This document shows positions 1 to 7,690 of a DNA stretch of 50,240 nt, in pieces. Every line of letters starts with the position of its first letter. Positions within the stretch are counted from its first letter, which is position 1. The translations under genes and the position numbers were made by a program. Source of the DNA: Pseudomonas donghuensis (GTDB lineage Bacteria > Pseudomonadota > Gammaproteobacteria > Pseudomonadales > Pseudomonadaceae); the NCBI RefSeq assembly GCF_000259195.1, contig NZ_JH650757.1:84002-134241 (forward strand), written 5' to 3'. The notes beneath the pieces were generated by a model. It worked only from the letters and a program-made list of their open reading frames with translations, did not search any database and had not been told where the DNA came from.

Positions 1-83
1 GGCGCCACAGCGAATGGATAAGCTCGCAGCCAGAACAACCCAAGGATCCCTAGCCCCCCAGGATTCCGTGAAGAACCAATTTC

Positions 84-860
84 TTAGCGATGCATGAACT
101 GCGGCGCGCGTTTCTCGGCAAACGCCGCCATGCCTTCCTTCTGGTCCTCGATGGCGAAGGTGGAGTGGAACAAACGCCGCTCCTGGCGCACGCCTTCGCT
201 CAGGGTGGTCTCGAAGGCGCGGTTGACCGCTTCCTTGGCCATCATGCTGACCGGGCCAGAGTAGCTGGCAATCCGCGCCGCAGCCTGCAGGGCTTCGTCG
301 AGCAGGGCCTGATCGCTGACCCGGCGGCTGACCAGCCCGCAGCGCTCGGCTTCTTCAGCATCCATGGTGCGGCCGGTGAGGACCATGTCCATGGTCTTGG
401 CCTTGCCGATCGAGCGGGCCAGGCGCTGGCTGCCACCGGCGCCGGGGATGGTGCCGATCTTGATTTCCGGCTGGCCGAAGCGGGCGCTGTCGGCAGCGAT
501 GATCATGTCGCACATCAGCGCCAGTTCGCAGCCACCACCCAGTGCGTAACCGGCCACTGCGGCGATGCTGGGCTTGCGAAAGCTCGCCAGGCGCTCCCAG
601 TCCACGGTCACGAAATCGCTGGTGTAGACATCCATGTAGCTGCGATCACGCATCGCCTTGATGTCAGCGCCGGCGGCAAACACGGTGTCGCCACCGGTCA
701 GTACCAGGGCGCGGACGCTACGGTCCTGCTCAAGGTGGTCAAGCACACCGGCCAGCTCCGCGGCCAGTTCGCAGCACAACGAGTTGAGCACCTCGGGACG
801 GTTGAGGCGGATCAGGGCCACAGCGCCGATCTGTTCCAGTTGCAGGTAGTCGAGTTTCAT
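84..860 (-). CDS. Enoyl-CoA hydratase/isomerase (crotonase family, PaaF-like)
   Basis: 258 residues, the normal length for a crotonase-fold hydratase that adds water to 2-enoyl-CoA esters in fatty-acid or phenylacetate-type degradation. Visible signatures are FAAGADIKAM, which forms the first half of the oxyanion hole, GYALGGGCELALMCD, and QPEIKIGTIPGAGGSQR, which carries the Glu expected in hydratases. The wording resembles phenylacetate-pathway PaaF from memory, but no paa neighbour is visible inside the window, so the pathway is inferred. The start ATG opens MKLDYLQLEQ, a typical N-terminus. The gene lies 27 bp downstream of uspA on the same strand and is probably cotranscribed with it. 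The 83 bp beyond it hold no recognisable gene. Confidence 0.85.
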   Translation of the reverse strand: MKLDYLQLEQIGAVALIRLNRPEVLNSLCCELAAELAGVLDHLEQDRSVRALVLTGGDTVFAAGADIKAMRDRSYMDVYTSDFVTVDWERLASFRKPSIAAVAGYALGGGCELALMCDMIIAADSARFGQPEIKIGTIPGAGGSQRLARSIGKAKTMDMVLTGRTMDAEEAERCGLVSRRVSDQALLDEALQAAARIASYSGPVSMMAKEAVNRAFETTLSEGVRQERRLFHSTFAIEDQKEGMAAFAEKRAPQFMHR

Positions 861-887
861 CCGTGCGATCTCGGTAAAGGGGAAGGG

Positions 888-1340
888 TCAGACGTGGCGG
901 GCATCGACCAGCACCGGGCAGCCGGCCTTGTCGATGACCTTGCTGCTGATCGAAGGGTCGAGCATGCGGTCCAGGCGCGACAGGTGGCGATGGCCCATGA
1001 CGATCAGGTCGCTTTCCAGGCGCTTGGCCTCGGCGACGATGGTCGATACCGGGTCACCGTTGACCAGGTTGCCTTCGGTCTGGAAGCCGCGGGTGCGCAG
1101 GTAGTCCACGGCTTGCTGCATGGTCATGTCGGCCATTTGCTGTTCATGGCTGGCGGCCGGGTATTCACTTTGGTCGAAGGCGCTGATGCGTCTGTTCTCC
1201 TCGGCCAGGGCGTAGGCCACGTCGACCGCCAGCAGCACATGCAACTGATGGCGCGCGGGTTCGCAGAAGCGGCTGACGGTTTCGAGGATGCCGCGGCTGC
1301 GCGCAGAGCCATCAATGGCGATCAGTACCGAGCTGTACAT
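888..1340 (-). CDS. Universal stress protein, UspA family
   Basis: 150 residues in a single Usp domain. The N-terminus MYSSVLIAIDGS is the classic first strand with its Asp, and the C-terminal part has the ATP-binding type motif GHRHLSRLDRMLDPSISSKV, close to the G-2X-G-9X-G-S/T pattern. It should be a small cytoplasmic nucleotide-binding stress protein. I chose ATG 1340 because it begins the domain; an in-frame ATG 15 bases upstream (MGPVTM) has no better ribosome site. The open frame continues to 2045, but that part is antisense to the LysR gene and is not believed. It sits just upstream of the hydratase gene on the same strand. Confidence 0.85.
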   Translation of the reverse strand: MYSSVLIAIDGSARSRGILETVSRFCEPARHQLHVLLAVDVAYALAEENRRISAFDQSEYPAASHEQQMADMTMQQAVDYLRTRGFQTEGNLVNGDPVSTIVAEAKRLESDLIVMGHRHLSRLDRMLDPSISSKVIDKAGCPVLVDARHV

Positions 1341-1511
1341 GGTGACGGGACCCATTCTGAATACAAAGAGCAGGCATTCTTGAAAAAGCGTGCGGCCGGG
1401 TAAATGGTGCGCGGTGCAATGACTAGTTGCGCAGAATGCAAGGGCTGGAAAACCTGCAGAAACTGGTAAGATTGCAGCGGATTCACTGAAATACATGAAT
1501 GGATGCTTACC

Positions 1512-2417
1512 ATGCACTTTCCGGATATGAACTTGCTGGTTGCGCTGGATGCGCTGCTCGATGAAGGCAGTGTGGTCGGTGCGGCTCGTCGCATGAACCT
1601 CAGCCCGGCGGCCATGAGCCGCACCCTGACGCGAATTCGCCATGCCGTCGGCGACCCGATTCTGGTCCGCGCCGGCCGCGGCCTGGTACCGACCCCCAAG
1701 GCCATGGCCCTGCGCACCCAGGTGCGCAGCGTGGTCGAACAGGCCGGGCAGGTGTTCAGCTCCAGTGACGAGGTTGACCTGCTGACCCTGGAGCGCTCGT
1801 TCAACCTGCGCGCCAACGATGTGTTTATCGCGCCGTTCGCGGCCCCCTTGCTGGAAACCATGCGCCAGCAGGCGCCGCGTACCGTGCTGCGTTTTGTCCC
1901 GGAAGGCGAGGGCGGTGACGAGGACGACAGCCTGCGCGATGGGCGCCTGGACCTGTACATCAGCGCCACGCGCAACCTCGGCCCGGAAATCAAGGTGCAA
2001 AGCCTGTTTGCCACCACCTTCGTGGGCCTGGCGCGGGTCGATCACCCGATCTTCAACGATGAGATCACCCCGGAGCGCTTCGCCGCCTTCGAACAGATCA
2101 GCGTCTCACGCCGCGGTCGCGCCACCGGGCCAATCGACTCAGCGCTGGCGGGGATGGGCCTGAGCCGGCGGGTGGCGTTGATTACCCCGAGTTTTCACTC
2201 GGCGATGTTCTCCCTGCCCGAGTCCGACCTGCTGCTGCCCCTGCCCCAACACGTGCTGCTCAGTGTTGCCCGTCTGGGCCTGCCGCTACGTTCGTTCCGC
2301 ATCCCCATGGCGCTGGAATCGGTGACCATCATGCAGGCCTGGCACCCGCGCTATGACAACGATCCTGCCCATCGCTGGCTGCGCCAGACGCTCAAGGAGT
2401 GTTGCAGTAAAGCCTGA
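1512..2417 (+). CDS. LysR-family transcriptional regulator
   Basis: 301 residues with an N-terminal winged helix-turn-helix (MNLLVALDALLDEGSVVGAA, then LSPAAMSRTLTRIRHAVGDP) and the usual LysR continuation LVRAGRGLVPTPKA, followed by a periplasmic-binding-protein-like effector domain. It faces away from uspA and reads toward the efflux operon on the same strand. Either the divergent uspA/hydratase pair or the downstream pump could be its target, and context does not decide. I start at the ATG beginning MHFPDMN; an ATG three codons earlier (1503) is also possible. The 155 bp to the pump's leader ORF contain AT-rich sequence around 2450-2475 but no clear terminator. Confidence 0.88.
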   Translation: MHFPDMNLLVALDALLDEGSVVGAARRMNLSPAAMSRTLTRIRHAVGDPILVRAGRGLVPTPKAMALRTQVRSVVEQAGQVFSSSDEVDLLTLERSFNLRANDVFIAPFAAPLLETMRQQAPRTVLRFVPEGEGGDEDDSLRDGRLDLYISATRNLGPEIKVQSLFATTFVGLARVDHPIFNDEITPERFAAFEQISVSRRGRATGPIDSALAGMGLSRRVALITPSFHSAMFSLPESDLLLPLPQHVLLSVARLGLPLRSFRIPMALESVTIMQAWHPRYDNDPAHRWLRQTLKECCSKA

Positions 2418-2572
2418 GTGTTAACGTCAAGATTGATGCTTTTGAGCGCTTATATATACCTGATCGTATAGTTGCGTCTCATGCAGCATAAAGCTGCGAA
2501 TATGTCAGTTTTCGTCAGTAATCGGCCTCCATAGACTTGCCGGGTACCTCAATTACCCGGAGTTCTGAAGCC

Positions 2573-2629
2573 ATGCGCCTGTACCTGTTTTACCGTGCCC
2601 CTGCGCCCGTTCCCGGGGGCAGGCCATGA
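2573..2629 (+). CDS. 18-codon leader ORF translationally coupled to the MFS pump
   Basis: ATG at 2573, 18 sense codons (MRLYLFYRAPAPVPGGRP) and a TGA whose bases overlap the pump's start as ATGA (2626-2629). A GGAG lies 10 nt upstream of its ATG. The length and coupling suggest a leader whose translation feeds or gates pump synthesis. The Pro-rich second half could slow ribosomes; this is inference. It is too short to assign by homology, and it could be a chance frame. Confidence 0.4.
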   Translation: MRLYLFYRAPAPVPGGRP

Positions 2630-4185
2630 GTTCGCTGGAGGCCCTGGCCACCCCGGGTGCGGCCGTCGTCGCCGCACCGGCACCTGCCCCGGCCAAGCCT
2701 GCGGCACCGGCGGCATTCGGCCCGCGCATCGTCATCGGCCTGCTCGGTGTGCTGCTGGCGGTACTCTGCGCCGGCCTCAACGAGATGGTCACGAAAATGG
2801 CCCTGGCCGATATTCGTGGTGGCATGCACATCGGGTCTGACGAAGGTTCATGGCTGGTCGCCTTGTACTCGGCGACCTCGGTCTCGGCCATGGCTTTCGC
2901 GCCCTGGTGCTCGGTGACCTTCTCCCTGCGGCGTTTCACCCTCTGCGCGATTGGCGCCTTCGCCCTGCTCGGTTTGCTCTGCCCGTTCGCGCCCAACCAG
3001 GAAACCCTGATGCTGCTGCGCACCCTGCAGGGCTTTGCCGGTGGGGCCTTGCCGCCGATGCTGATGAGCGTGGCGCTGCGTTTCCTGCCCCCTGGCATCA
3101 AACTCTATGGCCTGGCCGGCTACGCCTTGACGGCCACCTTCGGGCCGAGCCTGGGGCTGCCGCTGGCGGGCTTGTGGACCGAGTACGTCGGTTGGCAGTG
3201 GGCGTTCTGGCAGATCATCCTGCCGTCGTTGCTGGCCATGGCTTGCGTGGCCTGGGGGTTGCCGCAAGACCCGCTGCGCCTGGAGCGCTTCAAGCAGTTT
3301 GACTGGCGCGGGTTGCTGCTGGGCCTGCCGGCCATTTGCTCGATTGTCATCGGCCTGAGCCAGGGCGATCGCATGGGCTGGTTCAACTCGCCGTTGATCT
3401 GCTGGTTGCTGGGCGGCGGCCTGGCACTGCTGGTGCTGTTCATGATCAACGAATGGTCGCACCCGCTGCCGTTCTTCAAATTGCAGATGCTCAGCAACCG
3501 CAACCTCACCCATGCCCTGGTCACCCTCGGCGGGGTGCTGGTAGTGCTTTCGGCGGTGATCATCATTCCGTCCAGCTTCCTCGCCCAGATCCAGGGCTAC
3601 CGGCCGGTGCAGACGGGCCCGGTGATGTTGCTGGTGGCGTTGCCGCAGTTGCTGGCCCTGCCGCTGACCGCAGCGCTGTGCAACATCCGCGCGGTGGACT
3701 GCCGCTGGGTTCTGGCCATTGGCCTGGGCATGCTGGCGGTGTCGTGCTTTGGCGGCACGATGATTACCTCGCAGTGGATTCGCGACAACTTCTACGTGCT
3801 GCAACTGTTCCAGATCTTCGGTCAGCCGATGGCGGTGATCCCGCTGCTGATGCTCGCCACTGGCGGCATGACCCCGCAAGACGGCCCGTTCGCTTCGGCC
3901 TGGTTCAACACCGTCAAGGGCCTGGCCTCGGTGGTCGCCGCCGGGGTGCTGGAGGCGCTGACCACGGTACGCCGGCATTTTCACTCGAACATGCTGGTGG
4001 ACAACCTGGGCAATTCACCCCTGGCCGATGCCAGTGCACCGGGCCTGGCCAAGCGTATCCATGAACAGGCCGTGGTGCTGACCTCGGCCGACCTCTACCT
4101 GTGCATGGCGCTGCTGGCGCTGGCGTTGATCCTGCTGATTCCTTTTGTGCCCACCCGGATCTATCCACCCCGTGCGGTGGCATAG
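2626..4185 (+). CDS. MFS drug efflux pump, EmrB/QacA (DHA2) type
   Basis: 519 residues with about 14 hydrophobic segments, the size and topology of DHA2 proton-driven exporters that work with a HlyD-type adaptor. An N-terminal cytoplasmic stretch rich in Ala and Pro (residues 1-30) precedes TM1 (VIGLLGVLLAVLCAGLNEMV). The next segments include GSWLVALYSATSVSAMA and LRTLQGFAGGALPPMLM, matching the DHA2 motif region. It begins inside the leader ORF's stop codon. It is followed 26 bp later by the adaptor and then the channel, so the three should form an inner-membrane-to-outer-membrane exporter. The substrate cannot be told from sequence. Confidence 0.88.
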   Translation: MSSLEALATPGAAVVAAPAPAPAKPAAPAAFGPRIVIGLLGVLLAVLCAGLNEMVTKMALADIRGGMHIGSDEGSWLVALYSATSVSAMAFAPWCSVTFSLRRFTLCAIGAFALLGLLCPFAPNQETLMLLRTLQGFAGGALPPMLMSVALRFLPPGIKLYGLAGYALTATFGPSLGLPLAGLWTEYVGWQWAFWQIILPSLLAMACVAWGLPQDPLRLERFKQFDWRGLLLGLPAICSIVIGLSQGDRMGWFNSPLICWLLGGGLALLVLFMINEWSHPLPFFKLQMLSNRNLTHALVTLGGVLVVLSAVIIIPSSFLAQIQGYRPVQTGPVMLLVALPQLLALPLTAALCNIRAVDCRWVLAIGLGMLAVSCFGGTMITSQWIRDNFYVLQLFQIFGQPMAVIPLLMLATGGMTPQDGPFASAWFNTVKGLASVVAAGVLEALTTVRRHFHSNMLVDNLGNSPLADASAPGLAKRIHEQAVVLTSADLYLCMALLALALILLIPFVPTRIYPPRAVA

Positions 4186-4211
4186 CGTTCCTGCTGAGAG
4201 AGATAGTCGTA

Positions 4212-5288
4212 ATGACCCTAAGTAAAAACCATAAATTGGCCTTGATTGCAGCGGCGGTGCTCATCGTCGGCGGCATAGCCTTTACTGCCTTGCCCTCGAT
4301 CTTCGGTTCGGGCGGCGTGCAATCGACCAACGATGCCTATGTCTCGGCCGACTACACCGTGGTCGCGCCGAAAGTCTCGGGTTTTATCACCCGGGTGCTG
4401 GTCGAGGATAACCAGCGGGTCAAGGCCGGGCAGACCCTGGCACTGATCGATGACCGCGATTTTCAGGCGGCCCTGGCGGCGGCCGAAGCGCAGTTGCTGA
4501 TGTCCAAGGCCCAGGCGCAGAACGCCAGGGCGACCCTGGAACGTCAGGCATCGCTGATTTCCCAGGCGCAGGCAACGGTGGCAGCCGACGAAGCGGAACT
4601 TGCCTTCGCCAACCATGAACTGACCCGCCACAGCCGCCTGGCCGAGCAGGGCGCGGGCACCGTGCAGAACGCCCAGCAGGCGCGCAGCCGGGTCGACCAG
4701 GCGCGCGCGCGCCTGGCCAACTCCAGCGCGGCGCTGGCGGCGGCGCGCAAGCAGATCGATATCCTCACCGCCCAGGTCGATGCTGCCCAAGGTGGCCTCA
4801 AGCATGCCGAGGCGGCGCTGGAGCGCGCCCGCCTGGACCTGTCCTACACCACGATCGTCGCGCCCATCGACGGCATGGTCGGCGAGCGTGCGGTGCGCGT
4901 GGGGGCTTACGTCAACCCGGGGGCGCGGATGCTCTCGGTGGTGCCGCTGGAGCGTGCCTATGTGATCGGCAACTTCCAGGAAACCCAATTGACCCACGTG
5001 CTGCCTGGGCAAATCGTCGAGGTGAGCGTTGATACCTTTGCCGGTGAACGCCTGCGCGGTCGCGTGCAAAGTGTCGCCCCGGCCACCGGCCTGACCTTCG
5101 CGGCGGTCAAGCCGGATAACGCCACCGGTAACTTCACCAAGGTGGTGCAGCGTATTCCGGTGAAGATCGTCTTCGATGCCGACCAGCCGTTGCTGGAGCG
5201 TTTGCGGGTCGGCATGTCGGTCGTGGCCAGGATCGACACCCAGAGCAAGGCCAAGGCCGAGGCGGGTAACGAGGTCAGTGTTCGATGA
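4212..5288 (+). CDS. HlyD/EmrA-type membrane fusion protein
   Basis: 358 residues: one N-terminal membrane anchor (LALIAAAVLIVGGIAFTALP), a biotinyl-lipoyl-like half (VVAPKVSGFITRVLVEDNQRV), a long Ala/Gln/Arg-rich coiled coil (about residues 90-200), then the second lipoyl half (YTTIVAPIDGMVG) and a beta-barrel. This is the periplasmic adaptor linking the MFS pump to the outer-membrane channel. The start is ATG 4212 (MTLSKNHK), which leaves a normal short cytoplasmic tail; an upstream in-frame ATG at 4101 lies within the pump gene and is rejected. Its stop overlaps the channel gene's start as ATGA. Confidence 0.9.
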   Translation: MTLSKNHKLALIAAAVLIVGGIAFTALPSIFGSGGVQSTNDAYVSADYTVVAPKVSGFITRVLVEDNQRVKAGQTLALIDDRDFQAALAAAEAQLLMSKAQAQNARATLERQASLISQAQATVAADEAELAFANHELTRHSRLAEQGAGTVQNAQQARSRVDQARARLANSSAALAAARKQIDILTAQVDAAQGGLKHAEAALERARLDLSYTTIVAPIDGMVGERAVRVGAYVNPGARMLSVVPLERAYVIGNFQETQLTHVLPGQIVEVSVDTFAGERLRGRVQSVAPATGLTFAAVKPDNATGNFTKVVQRIPVKIVFDADQPLLERLRVGMSVVARIDTQSKAKAEAGNEVSVR

Positions 5289-6751
5289 GACTTGCATACA
5301 CGGCTTCGCCCCTCGTGCTTGGCGCTACGCTGACCTTGAGCGCCTGCACCGTCGGCCCGGACTTCGAGGCGCCGAAAAGCACCGTGCCCTCGGCATGGCC
5401 TGCGCTGCAGGAAAAACCGGCCCCCAGCCAGCCGCAGAGCGCGCCCCTGGAGGCGCGCTGGTGGGAAACCTTCGACGACCGCCAGCTGTCGGCGTTGATC
5501 CAGCGCGCGGTGGAGCGCAACCTCGATCTGCAGATTGCCACCTCGCGGCTGATGCAAAGCCGTGCGGTGCGCATGAGCATCGCGTCCGACAAGTACCCGG
5601 CGGTGGACCTCGATGGCGGCTACAGCCGCACTCGCAACAGTGCCGAAGGCCTCGCTGACCCGTCCGGCAAGGGCGGCAAGTCAGCCTTCAACCTCTGGCA
5701 GGGGGATTTCACCGCGTCCTGGGAACTGGACCTGTGGGGCCGCGTGCGCCGTGAGGTGGAGGCCGCGGACGCCAGCGTCGAAGTGGCCGAAAACGATCGC
5801 CAGGGTGTGCTCTTGTCGTTGCTGGCCGAAACCGCCCGTGACTACATCCAGTTGCGCGCAGTGCAGAACACCCTGGCGGTGGTACGCGAGAACCTGGATG
5901 TCTCCCGGCATAGCCTGCGCCTGTCGCAGATGCGTTTGAACGATGGCGTGGCGACCAACCTCGATGTCGCCCAGGCCGCCGCCCAGGTGGCCTCGATCGA
6001 GGCGCGGCTACCGACTCTGGAAGAGCGTCAGGCGCAACTGATCAACGCCCTGAGCCTGCTGGTTGCCGAGCCGCCGCGCAGCCTGCAGAACGAACTGCTC
6101 ACGCCGGTCGAGTTGCCGCGCACGGTACAACGCTTTGCCATGGGCGTGCCGTCTGAACTGGCCGAGCGCCGCCCGGACATCCGCCAGGCCCAGGCGCAGT
6201 TGCACGCCGCTACGGCCAGCATCGGCGTGGCCAAGGCCAACTTCTACCCGAGCATTCGCTTGTCCGGCAGCGCCGGCTTTCAGTCGCTGCAGCTCTCGGA
6301 CTTCGGTAACGGGAGTTCCCGCCGCTTTGCGATCGGCCCGCAATTGAGCTTGCCGATTTTTGAAGGCGGGCGCCTCAAGGGCGTGCTCAAGCTGCGCGAG
6401 GCGCAACAGCAGGAAGCGGCGTTGCAGTACCAGCAGGTGGTGTTGCGTGCCTGGCACGAGATCGATGATGTGCTTCGCTTGTACAACGCCAGTCAATTGC
6501 GTCGCGACCTGCTCGATGAAGCGGTGCGCCAGAGCCGGGTGGCCCTGGAAACCGCGCAGCGCCAGTACGTGGAGGGCGCGGTGGACTTTCTCAACGTCTT
6601 GACCGTGCAGGGCACGCTGCTGGCCAACCAGGAGCAGTGGGTAGAAAGCAGTGCCGCGACCTCGCTGGCGATGGTCGGGTTGTACAAATCCCTGGGCGGT
6701 GGCTGGCAATCTTTTGCGCCTTCGCTCCAGGCCGCTGCCGAACTCGACTGA
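5285..6751 (+). CDS. Outer-membrane efflux lipoprotein, NodT/OprM family
   Basis: 488 residues. A lipoprotein signal peptide ends at LSAC (Cys 21), followed by TVGPDFEAP, the usual start of mature OprM/NodT channels. Two repeats typical of TolC-like proteins follow: AAAQVASIEARLPTLEERQAQLINALSLLV and, in the second half, ERRPDIRQAQAQLHAATASIGVAKANFYPSI in broken pieces. The gene starts by a 4-base overlap with the adaptor, so the pump, adaptor and channel are one translationally linked unit. It should form the outer-membrane exit duct of this exporter. Confidence 0.9.
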   Translation: MRLAYTASPLVLGATLTLSACTVGPDFEAPKSTVPSAWPALQEKPAPSQPQSAPLEARWWETFDDRQLSALIQRAVERNLDLQIATSRLMQSRAVRMSIASDKYPAVDLDGGYSRTRNSAEGLADPSGKGGKSAFNLWQGDFTASWELDLWGRVRREVEAADASVEVAENDRQGVLLSLLAETARDYIQLRAVQNTLAVVRENLDVSRHSLRLSQMRLNDGVATNLDVAQAAAQVASIEARLPTLEERQAQLINALSLLVAEPPRSLQNELLTPVELPRTVQRFAMGVPSELAERRPDIRQAQAQLHAATASIGVAKANFYPSIRLSGSAGFQSLQLSDFGNGSSRRFAIGPQLSLPIFEGGRLKGVLKLREAQQQEAALQYQQVVLRAWHEIDDVLRLYNASQLRRDLLDEAVRQSRVALETAQRQYVEGAVDFLNVLTVQGTLLANQEQWVESSAATSLAMVGLYKSLGGGWQSFAPSLQAAAELD

Positions 6752-6781
6752 TGGCAGCGGTCAAACAGCCATGAAGCCGTG

Positions 6782-6806
6782 GCCAACAGCCTTCAACGCT
6801 GTTGGC
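6782..6806 (+). terminator. Hairpin after the efflux operon
   Basis: Perfect 9-bp stem GCCAACAGC / GCTGTTGGC with a 7-nt loop, 30 bp after the channel gene's stop. No strong T-run follows, so it may only attenuate readthrough into the SDR gene. Confidence 0.35.
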
Positions 6807-6853
6807 GGCGTGCTGTTTGTGGGCTCTCATTTCATCCATATAAGGACGCAGGT

Positions 6854-7648
6854 ATGAATATTTCCTTGCACGGCAAACGTGCGATCGTCAGCGGCTCCAC
6901 GGCCGGTATCGGCTTTGCCATTGCCTTCGGGCTGGCAGAGGCAGGCGCTGAAGTAGTGATCAACGGGCGCAGCAAGGCACGGGTGACCCGCGCCATCGAA
7001 CAGATCCAGCGCAAGCTGCCGGGCGCGCGGGTAACCGGCGTGACGGCTGACCTGGGGACTGCCGAAGGGGCCGAGACGTTGTTTGCCAAAGTACCGGATA
7101 CCGACATTCTGGTGAACAACCTGGGGATCTTCGAACCCAAGGGCTTCTTTGACATCACTGACGACGACTGGCGGCGCTTCTTTGAAGTCAACGTGATGAG
7201 CGCAGTGCGCCTGTCGCGTCACTACGCCCCGGCCATGGCCGAGCGTGAGTGGGGGCGGGTGTTGTTCCTGTCGAGCGAATCGGCGTTGCAGATCCCGACC
7301 GAGATGGTTCACTACGGCACCACCAAGACGGCCTTGCTGGCGATATCCCGCGGCCTGGCGGAAACCCTGGCCGGGACCGGCGTAACCGTCAACGCGGTAC
7401 TGCCGGGGCCGACTCGCTCCGAAGGCGTCGGTGGTTTCTTCAGCCAGATGGCCGAAGAGCAGGGTGTGCCCGCCGAGGAGCTGGAAGCCAGCTTCATCGC
7501 CGAGCATCGTTCCAGTTCGATCATCAAACGCTTGGCGACGGTCGAGGAGGTTGCCAGCCTGGTGGTCTACCTGGCGTCGCGTCAGGCCAGCGCCACGACG
7601 GGTGCGGCAATGCGTGTGGATGGCGGGGTGGTTCGCTCGATTGCCTGA
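6854..7648 (+). CDS. Short-chain dehydrogenase/reductase (SDR)
   Basis: 264 residues. It has the Rossmann motif TAGIGFA after IVSGS, the NNLG strand motif (ILVNNLGIF), the Ser of LSSES, the YGTTK active-site Tyr/Lys pair, and the C-terminal VDGG typical of classical SDRs. It should be a cytoplasmic NAD(P)-dependent oxidoreductase; the substrate is unknown. ATG 6854 is preceded by AAGGA at good spacing; the longer frame from 6779 has no signal. It lies 102 bp after the efflux operon on the same strand, perhaps partly coexpressed, and converges on the decarboxylase gene. Confidence 0.85.
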   Translation: MNISLHGKRAIVSGSTAGIGFAIAFGLAEAGAEVVINGRSKARVTRAIEQIQRKLPGARVTGVTADLGTAEGAETLFAKVPDTDILVNNLGIFEPKGFFDITDDDWRRFFEVNVMSAVRLSRHYAPAMAEREWGRVLFLSSESALQIPTEMVHYGTTKTALLAISRGLAETLAGTGVTVNAVLPGPTRSEGVGGFFSQMAEEQGVPAEELEASFIAEHRSSSIIKRLATVEEVASLVVYLASRQASATTGAAMRVDGGVVRSIA

Positions 7649-7658
7649 TCACCTGCGG

Positions 7659-7682
7659 CCTGGGCGACGGTGGTCGCCCAGG
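7659..7682. terminator. Hairpin between convergent SDR and decarboxylase genes
   Basis: Perfect 10-bp stem CCTGGGCGAC / GTCGCCCAGG with a 4-nt loop, placed between the stop codons of the two converging genes. It could serve both strands; T-runs are weak. Confidence 0.5.
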
Positions 7683-7690
7683 CGCGGGTT

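Noticed and set aside
2848..3984. Minus-strand frame opposite the MFS pump
   Set aside because: Arg/Gln/His-rich shadow of a membrane protein gene.
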